Notes: generated by a model not told the origin, from the sequence alone. DNA of 64,000 nucleotides from Mariniblastus sp. (GCA_028823415.1 JAPKBL010000007.1:19136-83135); one strand, 5' to 3'. Shown: positions 27,943-37,999, counted from the stretch's first letter. Program-made: numbers and translations.

Positions 27943-29154
27943 ATGTGCACCAGATTAGGTTTGATTTTTTCTGTCGTTTTTTTCTGGGCGGGTTTTGCTA
28001 ACTCACAAGAAATCAAAGATGGGAAATTTATCTCACTGTTTGATGGCGAGACCACCGAGGGATGGCATAAACCATTTGATTGGGGAGACGTCTCTGTTGT
28101 TGATGGAGAGATTCACTTGATCGCACAAAAGAAGTTTTTCCTCATGTCGGATAAACAATTTGGTGACTATGTATTTGAGGGTGAAATGCATTTGCCCGAA
28201 GGAAAATCAAATTCTGGATTTATGGTTCGTGGTCAGGAATCCAAGAACCGCGTGTTTGGCTATCAATGTGAAGTCGATCCGTCTCAACGGAAATGGTCGG
28301 GTGGGCTCTATGATGAAGGCCGGCGTAAGTGGCTCAATCCACTCAAGGATCAGCCAAGTGCTCAAGATGCGTTAAAAAAACGTGAGTGGAATAAATACCG
28401 AATTGTTTGCGAGGGTGACCATCTAGAGTTTTGGGTTAACGGGATCAAGACGACCGATTACTATGACCCAGTCGATTTGGTCGGAAGGATCGGACTCCAG
28501 CACCACGGCGAGAAGGATCAGTTGTACCGATTCAGGAATCTTAAAGTTATCGATCGTGGACGTCACCGGTGGGAACCTATTTTTGATGGTACATCATTGG
28601 ATGGGTGGAATGCGACTGGCGGCGGTAATTGGGAATTAAAAGATGGAGTGTTGCTTGGCACTAGCAGTAAAGCCGAATCCAGGCACGGACTTTTAACCAG
28701 CGATCAATCGTACGATAATTTTACCGCGAAAATTACATTTCGGCTTAGTGACGGAAACAGTGGATTTTATTTTCGTAGTGAACCCAATAATTCCGGCGTC
28801 GGAATCGGTGGAATTCAGGCAGAACTTGAGAATTCGGATTTGATGGGCGGTCTGTACGAAACCGGTGGCCGTGGATGGATCGTTAAACCTCTGCATTATT
28901 TTCCAAACTTCGCCGAAGATCGCCAAGCGATTCGAAAAAAACAATGGAAGAACGCCTGGGACTCAGACGATTGGATGACCATGGTCGTATCCGCTCATGG
29001 AGATCGAATTGTAACCCATGTCAACGATATTCTGGCGAGCGATATTGTCGATCCGAAAGGAAGAAAAAAGGGGAGGTTTGCAGTTCAACTCCACGGAAAT
29101 CAGGACATGAAAGTGGAGGTCAAATCCATAGAGTTATTAGTAAAAGAGAAATAG
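27943..29154 (+). CDS. Tandem DUF1080 protein (3-keto-disaccharide hydrolase-like)
   Basis: A 403-residue exported protein with two DUF1080 domains. ATG 27943 follows a strong aaggaga ribosome binding site and starts a signal peptide (MCTRLGLIFSVVFFWAGFAN). Domain 1 (about 25-205) starts KFISLFDGETTEGWH and contains NSGFMVRGQESKNRVFGYQ. Domain 2 (about 210-400) starts WEPIFDGTSLDGWN and contains NSGFYFRSEPNNSG. Both are concanavalin-like jelly rolls. Some DUF1080 proteins hydrolyse 3-ketoglycosides, working with Gfo/Idh/MocA-type oxidoreductases; one of the latter is encoded at 42692. Whether both copies here are catalytic is unknown. Confidence 0.9.
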   Translation: MCTRLGLIFSVVFFWAGFANSQEIKDGKFISLFDGETTEGWHKPFDWGDVSVVDGEIHLIAQKKFFLMSDKQFGDYVFEGEMHLPEGKSNSGFMVRGQESKNRVFGYQCEVDPSQRKWSGGLYDEGRRKWLNPLKDQPSAQDALKKREWNKYRIVCEGDHLEFWVNGIKTTDYYDPVDLVGRIGLQHHGEKDQLYRFRNLKVIDRGRHRWEPIFDGTSLDGWNATGGGNWELKDGVLLGTSSKAESRHGLLTSDQSYDNFTAKITFRLSDGNSGFYFRSEPNNSGVGIGGIQAELENSDLMGGLYETGGRGWIVKPLHYFPNFAEDRQAIRKKQWKNAWDSDDWMTMVVSAHGDRIVTHVNDILASDIVDPKGRKKGRFAVQLHGNQDMKVEVKSIELLVKEK

Positions 29155-29217
29155 ATTGATTCAGTGAGTCCTTCTTTGGTTTTCAATTTGTTCTTCGATT
29201 TTGAAGGTGTAGTGATC

Positions 29218-29619
29218 ATGGTGAAGACCAATTTAGATTCCTCGGGCAATATCAATTTTGGCACTTCAAACTCGCGGCTTCGGTTGATATTCGTTTTGAT
29301 TGTCATTGCGACTGCAGGATGCTCCGGTAGACCAGAAGTGGAACAGTTCACACACTTTTGGACTGCACAGGGTTCTCACGTTTGGAGCCATCTTGGGGTC
29401 GAGTTAATTCAAATGGATTCGGAGGTTCTTCATCCGCCGGAGTTTTTTATAAGTCGAGAACTGAAACCTGGAGAGGCAGTCAAACTAGTCGGGGGGGTTG
29501 TCATCCGCTATGACGGCAAAACTCTTTCGGTCGATGAACGAATCATTTCAGAAGACAACGTCTTGATCGAAAAAGATGGGCGAATTCTTCCCAACGCATA
29601 TATAAAGACAGACCGATAG
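29218..29619 (+). CDS. Small putative lipoprotein of unknown function
   Basis: A 133-residue protein. ATG 29218 gives a basic/polar N-terminus, a hydrophobic stretch (LRLIFVLIVIATAGC) and a possible lipobox (TAGC); GTG 29164 would add 18 residues. The mature part has no family I recognise. It contains WTAQGSHVWSHLGVELIQMD and a beta-strand-rich end with VSVDERIISEDNVLIEKD-like charged turns. It is 63 bp after the DUF1080 gene and may be co-transcribed with it. Confidence 0.7.
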   Translation: MVKTNLDSSGNINFGTSNSRLRLIFVLIVIATAGCSGRPEVEQFTHFWTAQGSHVWSHLGVELIQMDSEVLHPPEFFISRELKPGEAVKLVGGVVIRYDGKTLSVDERIISEDNVLIEKDGRILPNAYIKTDR

Positions 29620-29944
29620 TTCTGTTCGATAATAAATCGCGTTGGTTAAATAATGACTTGTGTTCTATCGACCAATGATCGAATCGTCGTTGGAAAATTG
29701 TGATTTGGACTCGGACGGTTGCCCTCTGTTTAGGACCGTTCTGTTTTATGCTGTTTTCGCCTAAGAGTTCGGCCAGAGTTATCTTGATTTGAATTTTTGA
29801 CTATTGATAATACTGTGTTTGAGGCTGTCCTCCCCGGATTTTTTTTCTCTTTAGTTGTGTTAAATCAGCGGGAAACGTTATCATGTTTGAGTAGCCGGTG
29901 CCGGCTGGTCAATTTCCTCAGGTTTTTTTTCTAAGCTAGCGCCG
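29620..29944. other. 325-bp intergenic region
   Basis: Lies between two plus-strand genes. An imperfect inverted repeat around 29717-29746 (acggt ... accgt) followed by tctgtttt may terminate the upstream transcript. The rest presumably carries the promoter of the DUF1549/DUF1553 gene. I see no ORF, RNA or repeat. Confidence 0.3.
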
Positions 29945-32803
29945 ATGAACTGTTGGAAACACTCTCCCATATTGACGATGATTTTGTTGATTGTTGGTTC
30001 CTCCGTGGGCGTTTCGGTAGCCCAAGAGACTTCTAAGCTACTCCCAGCGGAGCGGCAATTTGTTTTGGTTGTTTTGCCCATCCTTCAACGCCGATGTTTC
30101 GCTTGTCATGGAAATGACGCCAGCGATCTTAAAGGTGAATTGGATCTCTCGAATCGCGCTGGGATGTTGAAGGGCGGAGAGTCCAAAACGGAGGCGATTG
30201 TCGTGGGTAAGTCGGAGAATAGCTTGCTCATGGAAGCGATCCGATGGGATGGATTGGAAATGCCACCGAAGCAGAATGATCGACTAACCAAAGACGAAAT
30301 TGAAGCGGTTGGTAAGTGGATTGATGACGGGGCGATCTGGCCTGACCCGCAGAGGCAACGTGCCATCGTTGCGGCAAACGGTAAGGACGCAAGCGTCTCT
30401 GGTAACGTGATTCCCACGAGTGGCGGATTATCCGATGCTTGGAATCGCCGTCTGTACAAACCGGAGGATGTCTGGGCATTTCAACCGCTCGCTAAGCCGG
30501 TGCTGCCACCTTCTGGTTTTGAGGGAAAGAGCGAGTTAGACGCTTTTATAAATTTCAGAATTTCTGCTGCAGAGTTGACACCGTCTGGACCTGCCACACC
30601 CAGCGTTCTGGTTCGGCGAGCCTATTACGACCTGATTGGCTTGCCACCGTCCATTGAACAGACGGCAGCCTTCGTCCGGGAGTACAAAAAAGATCCCGAG
30701 CGGAGCTGGGAAGGCTTGATCGATGAATTATTGTCGAGTCCTCATTACGGAGAACGATGGGGTCAACATTGGCTGGATGTCGTGCGGTATGCCGATACAA
30801 GTGGTTTTTCGAATGACTATGAACGATCCAACGCGTGGCGGTATCGCGATTATGTCATCCGATCGATCAATAATGATCTGCCTTATGACCAATTCATCGT
30901 CCAACAGATAGCGGGGGACGAACTGGCCAAGGAGATGCAAGAATCCCACGGAGCTACTGCTAAATTCACAATGGCCGAGGGCCGAGTGGCTACTGGCTTT
31001 TTACGAATGGGGCCTTGGGAGCATACACCAATGACCCCCGAAAAAATCAGCCGTCAAATCTATCTTGATGATTTGACCAATGCGGTTGGCGAGACATTTC
31101 TCTCTACGCCAATGCGGTGTTGCAAATGCCATGACCATAAATTTGATCCTATTCCGACACGCGATTATTACCGAATGTATGCGGCTTTCTCAGCGACTCA
31201 GCCGGCTGAAATGGAGGCCAATTTTTTACCAAAGGAAAATCGGAGCAGTTTTGCAAGTCAAAAAGAGCATGTTCAAACAATGCTCTCTCACGCGACCGAT
31301 AAGATGAACGCTCTGTATGAGAAACGCGAAAACGCTGCGAAGCTTTGGTACGAGGAGCGAGGCAGGAAGTCCGATTACGCTCCTTTTAATCAACGCCGAA
31401 AGCAAACGTTCACAGGCGAAAAACCAAGGCGGTTTGTAGGTTTGTCGACAGCTGAAGAGGGTGAACTGAAGGTTCGCGAGCAGGATGTGCGGCTTTGGAC
31501 ACGAAGGATGGAACGGTTTCAGCCCCTCGCTCAATCGGTTTACAACGGGGGCGATTATCTGCATGCTTCGCTCAAATTGCGAGAGCCGAAGAATCCGGGT
31601 CAACTTTCCAAAGTCAAACCGATCGCGCAATCCAAAATTTTAGATGGTGGCAGTGTGTATGCTCCAACGGAGGATGTGTCGCCAGGTGTCCTCAGTGCGA
31701 TCGGATTAAAGTTGGGGGGTGACGCTTCGGATGGAGATTCTTACGCGCTGACTGAATCTGCTGACGGGCGTCGATTGGGTTTAGCGAGATGGATCGCAGA
31801 TTCAAACAATTCCTTGGCCGTGCGCTCTATCGTGAATCGCGTTTGGAGTCTTCATTTTGGGCAGGGGATTGCTGGGAACCCCAATAATTTAGGAGCTTCT
31901 GGAAAAAAACCGACTCACCCCCTCCTGCTTGAGCACTTAGCCCTAAAATTTGTTGCCAATGGGTCGTCCCTGAAATGGTTGCACAAAGAGATCATGATGA
32001 GCCAAGTCTATCGACGTGCCAGTGAGCATCCGGATTTTGCGAATGTCAGCATGAAGGATCCGGGCAATCAACTTTTGACCCATTTTAACCCGCGTCGGTT
32101 AACGGCTGAGGAACTGCGAGATACCATGTTAGTTCTTACCGGTGAAATCAATTTGAATGTCGGCGGACTATCGGTTCGACCGGAAATAAATCTTGAAGTG
32201 GCGTTGTCTCCTCGGATGATCCAGTTTTCACTGGCACCGGGCTACCAACCCGAGGCGACGCCGGATCAGCGGAATCGGAGAAGCGTTTACATTCAGAGAA
32301 TTCGCGGGATGGCTGACCCCTTAATGGAGGTTTTCGACAAACCGAATTCGAGTGAATCGTGCGAGATGCGTGATTCAGCAAGTGTGACGCCTCAAGTCTT
32401 TACCTTGCTCAATAGTGATGTTGTAACCAAACGGTCGATCGCAATGGCCATTCGTTTGCAATCAAAGAACGGCTCGGTTGAATCTCAGATAACTCGAGGT
32501 TACCAGCAATCACTTTCAGGGGCGCCGTCTAAGGCGATCCTTCGGCGGTTGGTTGAGCATTACCATAGGATGGTTAAGTATCACCGAAGCCACATCCCTG
32601 AAGAAACTGTTTACCCGGTCGAAATTACTCGGCGTTTAGTTGAGGAATTTTCGGGGGATCCATTTGAGTACGCGGAGAGGCTTGCCGTATATGAGAACTA
32701 TGTCTCGGACAAGGCGGCGAGTGACGTTAGCGCCGAGACAAGAGCTTTGGCAGATGTGTGTCTTTTATTTTTAAATAGCAATGAATTCATGTTCGTGTAT
32801 TAA
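29945..32803 (+). CDS. DUF1549/DUF1553 planctomycete cytochrome-type protein
   Basis: A 952-residue paralogue of the 2475 protein. A signal peptide (about 1-26, ending VSVAQ) precedes a haem motif C51-F-A-C54-H55 (VLPILQRRCFACHGND). The DUF1549 region has HYGERWGQHWLDVVRYADTS and a second site CCKCHDHKFDP with the family spacing, here with an extra Cys immediately before it. The DUF1553 region contains SIVNRVWSLHFGQGI and PTHPLLLEHLALKF. It is longer than the 2475 paralogue because of an insert between the two halves (about 425-560), rich in charged residues. Followed after 42 bp by its DUF1501 partner. Confidence 0.93.
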   Translation: MNCWKHSPILTMILLIVGSSVGVSVAQETSKLLPAERQFVLVVLPILQRRCFACHGNDASDLKGELDLSNRAGMLKGGESKTEAIVVGKSENSLLMEAIRWDGLEMPPKQNDRLTKDEIEAVGKWIDDGAIWPDPQRQRAIVAANGKDASVSGNVIPTSGGLSDAWNRRLYKPEDVWAFQPLAKPVLPPSGFEGKSELDAFINFRISAAELTPSGPATPSVLVRRAYYDLIGLPPSIEQTAAFVREYKKDPERSWEGLIDELLSSPHYGERWGQHWLDVVRYADTSGFSNDYERSNAWRYRDYVIRSINNDLPYDQFIVQQIAGDELAKEMQESHGATAKFTMAEGRVATGFLRMGPWEHTPMTPEKISRQIYLDDLTNAVGETFLSTPMRCCKCHDHKFDPIPTRDYYRMYAAFSATQPAEMEANFLPKENRSSFASQKEHVQTMLSHATDKMNALYEKRENAAKLWYEERGRKSDYAPFNQRRKQTFTGEKPRRFVGLSTAEEGELKVREQDVRLWTRRMERFQPLAQSVYNGGDYLHASLKLREPKNPGQLSKVKPIAQSKILDGGSVYAPTEDVSPGVLSAIGLKLGGDASDGDSYALTESADGRRLGLARWIADSNNSLAVRSIVNRVWSLHFGQGIAGNPNNLGASGKKPTHPLLLEHLALKFVANGSSLKWLHKEIMMSQVYRRASEHPDFANVSMKDPGNQLLTHFNPRRLTAEELRDTMLVLTGEINLNVGGLSVRPEINLEVALSPRMIQFSLAPGYQPEATPDQRNRRSVYIQRIRGMADPLMEVFDKPNSSESCEMRDSASVTPQVFTLLNSDVVTKRSIAMAIRLQSKNGSVESQITRGYQQSLSGAPSKAILRRLVEHYHRMVKYHRSHIPEETVYPVEITRRLVEEFSGDPFEYAERLAVYENYVSDKAASDVSAETRALADVCLLFLNSNEFMFVY

Positions 32804-32845
32804 GCGATTCAATTTAGATTTAGCTAAGTCAGGTATTTGCATCCT

Positions 32846-34270
32846 ATGAATGGTTCTGAAACGGAATTAAACCGCCGTAATTTTATGTATGGGCTGGGTG
32901 CATCGTTGGGTTCGGTTGCCTTGACGGGCATGATGGGCGAAGAAGCTTCGGCGGCCCGTTTATTGTCAGAACAGGATGGCGGGCAAAAACCACATCACGC
33001 GGCGAAGGCGAAATCCGTAATTATGTTGTTCATGGAGGGCGCTCCATCCCACATTGAAACATTCGATCCGAAGCCTAAGCTCAACGAGCTTCACTTGAAA
33101 AAATTCGTCAGTTCTAATGAAAAGTTTTCAGGAATGACGCGGGGTAATCGGTTTTACGTTGGCAGTCCCTACAAATTTCGTAAAGTAGGAAAATCGGGGA
33201 TTGAGATGTGCGAACACTTTACGCACATGGCCGATGCCGATGTAGCCGATGAGTTGTGTATCTATCGAGGATGTCAGGCCGAATCGGTTAATCATCCCGC
33301 GGCACTGTTTCACATGAACACAGGCAGTCGCTTCGGCGGCAATCCGGCAATCGGCTCTTGGGTGAATTACGGTCTTGGGTCCGCGAACAAAAATTTACCA
33401 GGCTACGTGGTGATGACTGAATTCGCCGCGCCTCAAGGCGGATCGGGCAATTGGTCCAGTGGGTTTCTCCCCTCCAAGTACCAAGCAACACGGTTGCGTT
33501 CATCGGGTTCACCAATTCTTGATTTGAATCCGCCTGCCTGGAAGACCCGTGACCACCAACGATTAAATTTGGATATGCTTTCGGAATTAAACCGCGAGTC
33601 GATGAAGAATCATCCCCAACATCGGGAATTGGAATCCCGGATGGATAACTATGAATTGGCCTTTCGAATGCAGATGGAGGTCCCTGATTTAGTTGACTTA
33701 AGTCGAGAGTCGGAGAGCACGATCGAGCAGTACGGGCTAAATCGAGAAGCGACCGCTGAGTTTGGTAAAAAGTGTTTGATGGCTCGGCGGCTAGTAGAGA
33801 AAGGGGTTCGGTTCGTCCAGATTTTTTCAGGTGGCTGGGATTCACACGACTTCATCGAACGCGCTCATAAAAAGAGAATTCAATCGGTCGATCAACCGAT
33901 TGCTGCGTTAATTAAAGACCTTAAAGCAAGAGGCATGTTAGACGATACGTTAGTGGTTTGGACCGGAGAATTTGGGCGAACCCCCGACAACACCGTTCGC
34001 GGTGGTGAAACGGCGATTGGCAGAGATCACAACGCCCAAGCGATGAACATGTTTTTCGCCGGGGGCGGGGTAAAAAAAGGCGTTGCCGTCGGTGCGACCG
34101 ATGAAATTGGTGGGCAAGCCGTTGAGGTCGTCCACCCGATACGTGATGTCCACTGCACCCTGCTTGACCTGTTAGGATTGGACGATAATAAGTTGACTTA
34201 TTTTCACGGGGGACGCTACAAGCAACTCTCGCAATTTGGCGGTGAAGTGATCAACGAGATCATTGGTTAG
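32846..34270 (+). CDS. DUF1501 family protein
   Basis: A 474-residue DUF1501 protein. I prefer the ATG at 32846 over the TTG at 32837 because the nearest purine-rich stretch (agtcagg) is better spaced. It has a Tat-like leader (NRRNFMYGLGASLGSVALTG). Family blocks match those of the 4802 gene: VIMLFMEGAPSHIETFDPKP, NHPAALFHMNTGSRFGGNPA, WVNYGLGSANKNLPGYV, GGWDSHDFIERAHKKRI, VVWTGEFGRTPDNTV and GRDHNAQAMNMFFAGGG. Paired with the cytochrome-type gene immediately upstream, giving a second copy of the same two-gene module in the window. Confidence 0.93.
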   Translation: MNGSETELNRRNFMYGLGASLGSVALTGMMGEEASAARLLSEQDGGQKPHHAAKAKSVIMLFMEGAPSHIETFDPKPKLNELHLKKFVSSNEKFSGMTRGNRFYVGSPYKFRKVGKSGIEMCEHFTHMADADVADELCIYRGCQAESVNHPAALFHMNTGSRFGGNPAIGSWVNYGLGSANKNLPGYVVMTEFAAPQGGSGNWSSGFLPSKYQATRLRSSGSPILDLNPPAWKTRDHQRLNLDMLSELNRESMKNHPQHRELESRMDNYELAFRMQMEVPDLVDLSRESESTIEQYGLNREATAEFGKKCLMARRLVEKGVRFVQIFSGGWDSHDFIERAHKKRIQSVDQPIAALIKDLKARGMLDDTLVVWTGEFGRTPDNTVRGGETAIGRDHNAQAMNMFFAGGGVKKGVAVGATDEIGGQAVEVVHPIRDVHCTLLDLLGLDDNKLTYFHGGRYKQLSQFGGEVINEIIG

Positions 34271-34386
34271 TCTTTTTTACTATGAGGAAAAAATATTAAT
34301 CAAGTTTCCCGTCGTTTTTTCGGTCCATCTGAGCAGCTGCTTTTGGCAGCCTTCGTTCAATTTAATTTTTGATAGGAAGTTGGCTG

Positions 34387-36432
34387 ATGTTCAAATTCGT
34401 TTTTTGTGTTTTGGTCTCTTTCAGCTGCGTTGTGACTTTTGATGGAGCGGTGCTTGGCCAGAATCAGCCGAATATCATATTTATCCTTGCCGACGATTTG
34501 GGGTGGGGTGATTTGGGCATTCTTCATCAAAATACCTCGTCTCATCCACGCCAGCATAAGACTCCTTTTTTAGACCAAATGGCAAGGGATGGAGCGCTTT
34601 TGCCTAATCATTACTGCCCTGCCCCAGTTTGTGCTCCCAGTCGTGCTTCGTTTTTAATGGGTGTGCATCAAGGCCATGCTACCGTCAGAAATAATCAGTT
34701 CGATAAAGCGCTCAACGATAACCATACGGTGGCAACCGTTTTAAAAGGCGCCGGATACAAGACAGCGCTGATTGGTAAGTATGGGCTGCAAGGAGACGGT
34801 GATAGTCCTGACACCTGGCCAGCCTATCCGACCAAACGCGGGTTTGATGAGTTTTTCGGTTACGTTGCTCATCGCGATGGACACCTCCACTATCCCAGTC
34901 ACCTCTGGCCGATAGGGAATTCCGAGGCTCATCGGGTTGGAAAACCGGTTTGGTGGAACGATCGAGAGGTGTCTGGTCAATTGGATAAGTGCTACACCAC
35001 AGATCTATTTACGGCCCGAAGTAAGCAGTGGATTATCGACCATCGCAACACAAATCCGGAGCAACCGTTTTTTCTTTACCTTGCCTTCGACACACCCCAT
35101 GGGGCATTGCAGGTTCCGACTAGTGCATATCCTCAAGGGATGGGAGTTGAAGGCGGCATTGGTTGGCTGGGAGAGCCGGGACGGATGATCAATACGGCAG
35201 TTGGAGCCATTGATTCTTATCGGCACCCAGATTATGTCGGGAAGGGGTGGTCGGACGTTCAGGAGCGATTCGCAACGATGGTGAGAAGAATTGACCATTG
35301 CGTTGGTGATCTTTTAGTAACGCTCAACGATCTCGACATTTCCAAGAATACCCTAGTCGTATTTACTAGTGATAACGGGCCCCATCACGAGTCGTATATC
35401 CAGGGAGTTGAGTATGAAGCGAGTGATTTTCAATCTTATGGGCCTTTCGATGGCAATAAGCGTGACACGTGGGAAGGGGGCATTCGTATGCCCACGATCG
35501 CATGGTGGCCTGAGAACATTCCAGAGGAAACTGTGCATCGAAAACCGACTCAGTTTCATGACTGGATGGCGACGTTCGCGGACGTTGCCGGCGTGATGCC
35601 GCCTGCAAGGACTGATGGTGTTTCCATGATCAATTCCCTCAAAGGCAGCCAAGATATCAGTCCCAGCAAAATCTATATTGAGTACGAACAGCGTGGTAAA
35701 ACCAAATCTTATCCGACCTTCCTCAAATCGCGCCGAGGTAGGAAGCGAGGTGAAATGCAGGTGATTCACATGGACGGATACAAAGGTATCCGGACCAATA
35801 TTCAATCGCATTCAGACCCGTTCGAAATATACGACGTCGAATCCGATCCTGGTGAGCGAAAGAACCTAGCAAGCGGTGGAAAAGAGTTTGCCGAGCTTGA
35901 AAAGCGGATGCGAGAACGTGTGCTTCGACTCCGCGTATCCAACGATTCGGCTGTTCGGCCCTACGACACCGAATACATCCCGGGTTATCAGGAGCTTAGT
36001 AAGTTAGACCGTCAGTACGACTTGAGTCTTGCGGGGCAATTTAGATACGTACCGGATCTCACGACATCCTCGATCAAAGAAAAACGCGAACTCCACCAAA
36101 ATGTGGTGTCTCTAATTGGTCAAGAGACGAGTTACTCGGAAAAGCTTAAGTGCGTTAACGGAGGCGCCGTCGGGGCATACCGAATCATCAGCGTCCCCCA
36201 AAACGGTCGGTATAAAATCTCTTTCAAATCAACTGGAAAAGCATTTGTGAGATTACACGAAGCGGGAATTATTGATGCGGATTTCGGCCACGAATCGGCG
36301 TCGAATTCGATTGATCTCGAACTCAATCTGGGCGCTGGATATCATCCATTGTTAATTTCAGGTCTAACCAACCAGAATAATGAACTAGCGGTCTCTGTGA
36401 AATTTAAGAGACTAGACGCCGGGCCGGAATAG
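34387..36432 (+). CDS. Sulfatase (S1 family, canonical C-A-P-S-R active site)
   Basis: A 681-residue secreted sulfatase. ATG 34387 follows a tagga-type ribosome binding site and begins a signal peptide (MFKFVFCVLVSFSCVVTFDG); a TTG at 34369 is less likely. The active site is C82-A-P-S-R86, the canonical signature, in CPAPVCAPSRASFLMGVHQG. PNIIFILADDLGWGDLG and VFTSDNGPHHESY hold metal ligands. The C-terminal subdomain EIYDVESDPGERKNLASG ends near residue 510; about 170 further residues form an extra beta-rich domain (YRIISVPQNGRYKISFKS) that may bind carbohydrate. Of the five sulfatases here this is the one most certain to be converted by a formylglycine-generating enzyme. Confidence 0.94.
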   Translation: MFKFVFCVLVSFSCVVTFDGAVLGQNQPNIIFILADDLGWGDLGILHQNTSSHPRQHKTPFLDQMARDGALLPNHYCPAPVCAPSRASFLMGVHQGHATVRNNQFDKALNDNHTVATVLKGAGYKTALIGKYGLQGDGDSPDTWPAYPTKRGFDEFFGYVAHRDGHLHYPSHLWPIGNSEAHRVGKPVWWNDREVSGQLDKCYTTDLFTARSKQWIIDHRNTNPEQPFFLYLAFDTPHGALQVPTSAYPQGMGVEGGIGWLGEPGRMINTAVGAIDSYRHPDYVGKGWSDVQERFATMVRRIDHCVGDLLVTLNDLDISKNTLVVFTSDNGPHHESYIQGVEYEASDFQSYGPFDGNKRDTWEGGIRMPTIAWWPENIPEETVHRKPTQFHDWMATFADVAGVMPPARTDGVSMINSLKGSQDISPSKIYIEYEQRGKTKSYPTFLKSRRGRKRGEMQVIHMDGYKGIRTNIQSHSDPFEIYDVESDPGERKNLASGGKEFAELEKRMRERVLRLRVSNDSAVRPYDTEYIPGYQELSKLDRQYDLSLAGQFRYVPDLTTSSIKEKRELHQNVVSLIGQETSYSEKLKCVNGGAVGAYRIISVPQNGRYKISFKSTGKAFVRLHEAGIIDADFGHESASNSIDLELNLGAGYHPLLISGLTNQNNELAVSVKFKRLDAGPE

Positions 36433-36493
36433 GAAATGATTTCGGAACAACCCAAGGTTACCATTGGTAAATTGAATGAAGGTTGCCGCTGGA

Positions 36494-37999
36494 TTATTTA
36501 CTTGACGATTGCTCTAGAATTTCCGTCTTGTCGGTCCATGTTCGTTTTCGGTCAAACAAATCTTTATACTTCCGGTAGACCGGGCGAACTGCTTTTTCAT
36601 TTATCTCATATAAATTCCTGTCGTAGAGTTTTCTCATTTTATTGAGAGTTTCCAAATTGGAATCGTCCTCTGCTGCGTTTGTGAGTTCATTGGCGTCTCG
36701 TTCCAAATCAAATAGTTCTTCAGTCGCCAACATGTCATTTTCTTGCGAGTACCAATAAAGGTACTTCCAAGAATTGGTAACAACCCCAAAGGAGTGGGCT
36801 GACTTGGGGCCCCAGAAATTCATCAGCGAAAGACTTTCCCGAACTGGTTTTGTCGGCGTTTGAAGCAGCGAAACCAGGCTTACGCCATCAATGCCTTCCG
36901 CTTCAGGCAGACCAGCAAATTCAAGCATGGTCGGTGAGAGGTCGATGCTCCCGGTTAGCGAATCGCAACGCAACCCTTTCCCTGAATTGGGGTGCCGGGG
37001 ATCGAAAATGATCAGAGGAACGCGAGTCGACTCCTCATAGGGGATGACTTTCGAGCCATACCCGTGGGAACCGCACAAGAATCCATTGTCAGACGTAAAA
37101 ATGATAACAGTATTGTCGGCAACGCCTCGTTTGACGAGTTCCGATCTGATCATGCCAAGAGCGACGTCCACTGCGTAGATTTGTTGGTTGTATTTACGCA
37201 TAACGCTATCGTAATTGTCTGCATAGCCCCACTCTTCGAAACGAGGATATTGCCGTCCGGTTTTACTTTGCTCGGCAAGGTGTTTTCCGTTTTCCCGGCC
37301 ATAGTTTTGGGGTTTTTCAAAAACAACACCTTCGTAAACTGAGTCAAACTTCGGATCCGGCTGCACTGGTCGGTGGGAGGCTTTGAAACTAATCGACAAA
37401 CAGAATGGAATACGGTCGGTGACGGATTGATTAATAAAGTCTTTTGAGAACTCCGCATAGGACAAAGTAGAGTGCGGCTGTTTCGCTGCGTATTTTTTCA
37501 TGGAGGAATTTCGTGCGGTCGCGTAGTTGGTTTGACCAGGCCCCCCACCCCAGAAATCAAAATCTTGGCTTGGTAGTTTTTTTTCACCTTCGATTTCGAT
37601 TCCGAATTTCCCCGCAAACGCGGTGCGGTACCCTGCCTGGCGGAATCGCATCGGATAGCTGGTCTCCCAAAGCTCACGGGTCAGATTTCCGTTGCCAAAA
37701 TTACAACCGGTTCGGAATTCATAAAGTCCCGTGAAGATATTGGCGCGACTCGCCATGCAGATTGCGGTCGTAACATAATGTCGGTCGAAAATGACACCGT
37801 CGGCAGCGAGCTGATCCAGGTTTGGCGTTTTTACATTCCGGTTCCCATAACAACCCATCGTGATGGTAGATTGGTCATCGGTGAGCAGAAATATGATGTT
37901 GGGTTTCTTTTTGGGCTCGTTAATTTGTGAGAAGCCAATTCCCGCAAAGTGGACTGGGAGCAATATTGCGAGGATTAGGACGGTTTGAGGATTTAACAT
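36494..37999 (-). CDS. Sulfatase (S1 family, C-M-A-S-R active site)
   Basis: A 501-residue secreted sulfatase. Signal peptide MLNPQTVLILAILLPVHFAG. Metal block PNIIFLLTDDQSTITMGCYG. The active site is AIC81-M-A-S-R85, where Pro is replaced by Ala, a substitution known in functional C-x-P/A-x-R sites. IFTSDNGFLCGSHGYGSK carries the next ligands, and EELFDLERDANELTN marks the C-terminal subdomain. It converges with the 34387 sulfatase with a 61-bp gap. Confidence 0.93.
   Translation of the reverse strand: MLNPQTVLILAILLPVHFAGIGFSQINEPKKKPNIIFLLTDDQSTITMGCYGNRNVKTPNLDQLAADGVIFDRHYVTTAICMASRANIFTGLYEFRTGCNFGNGNLTRELWETSYPMRFRQAGYRTAFAGKFGIEIEGEKKLPSQDFDFWGGGPGQTNYATARNSSMKKYAAKQPHSTLSYAEFSKDFINQSVTDRIPFCLSISFKASHRPVQPDPKFDSVYEGVVFEKPQNYGRENGKHLAEQSKTGRQYPRFEEWGYADNYDSVMRKYNQQIYAVDVALGMIRSELVKRGVADNTVIIFTSDNGFLCGSHGYGSKVIPYEESTRVPLIIFDPRHPNSGKGLRCDSLTGSIDLSPTMLEFAGLPEAEGIDGVSLVSLLQTPTKPVRESLSLMNFWGPKSAHSFGVVTNSWKYLYWYSQENDMLATEELFDLERDANELTNAAEDDSNLETLNKMRKLYDRNLYEINEKAVRPVYRKYKDLFDRKRTWTDKTEILEQSSSK

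Noticed and set aside
33288..33845. 185-codon antisense frame within the second DUF1501 gene
   Set aside because: A shadow of a strongly conserved gene; composition is Ser/Arg-rich as expected for an antisense frame.
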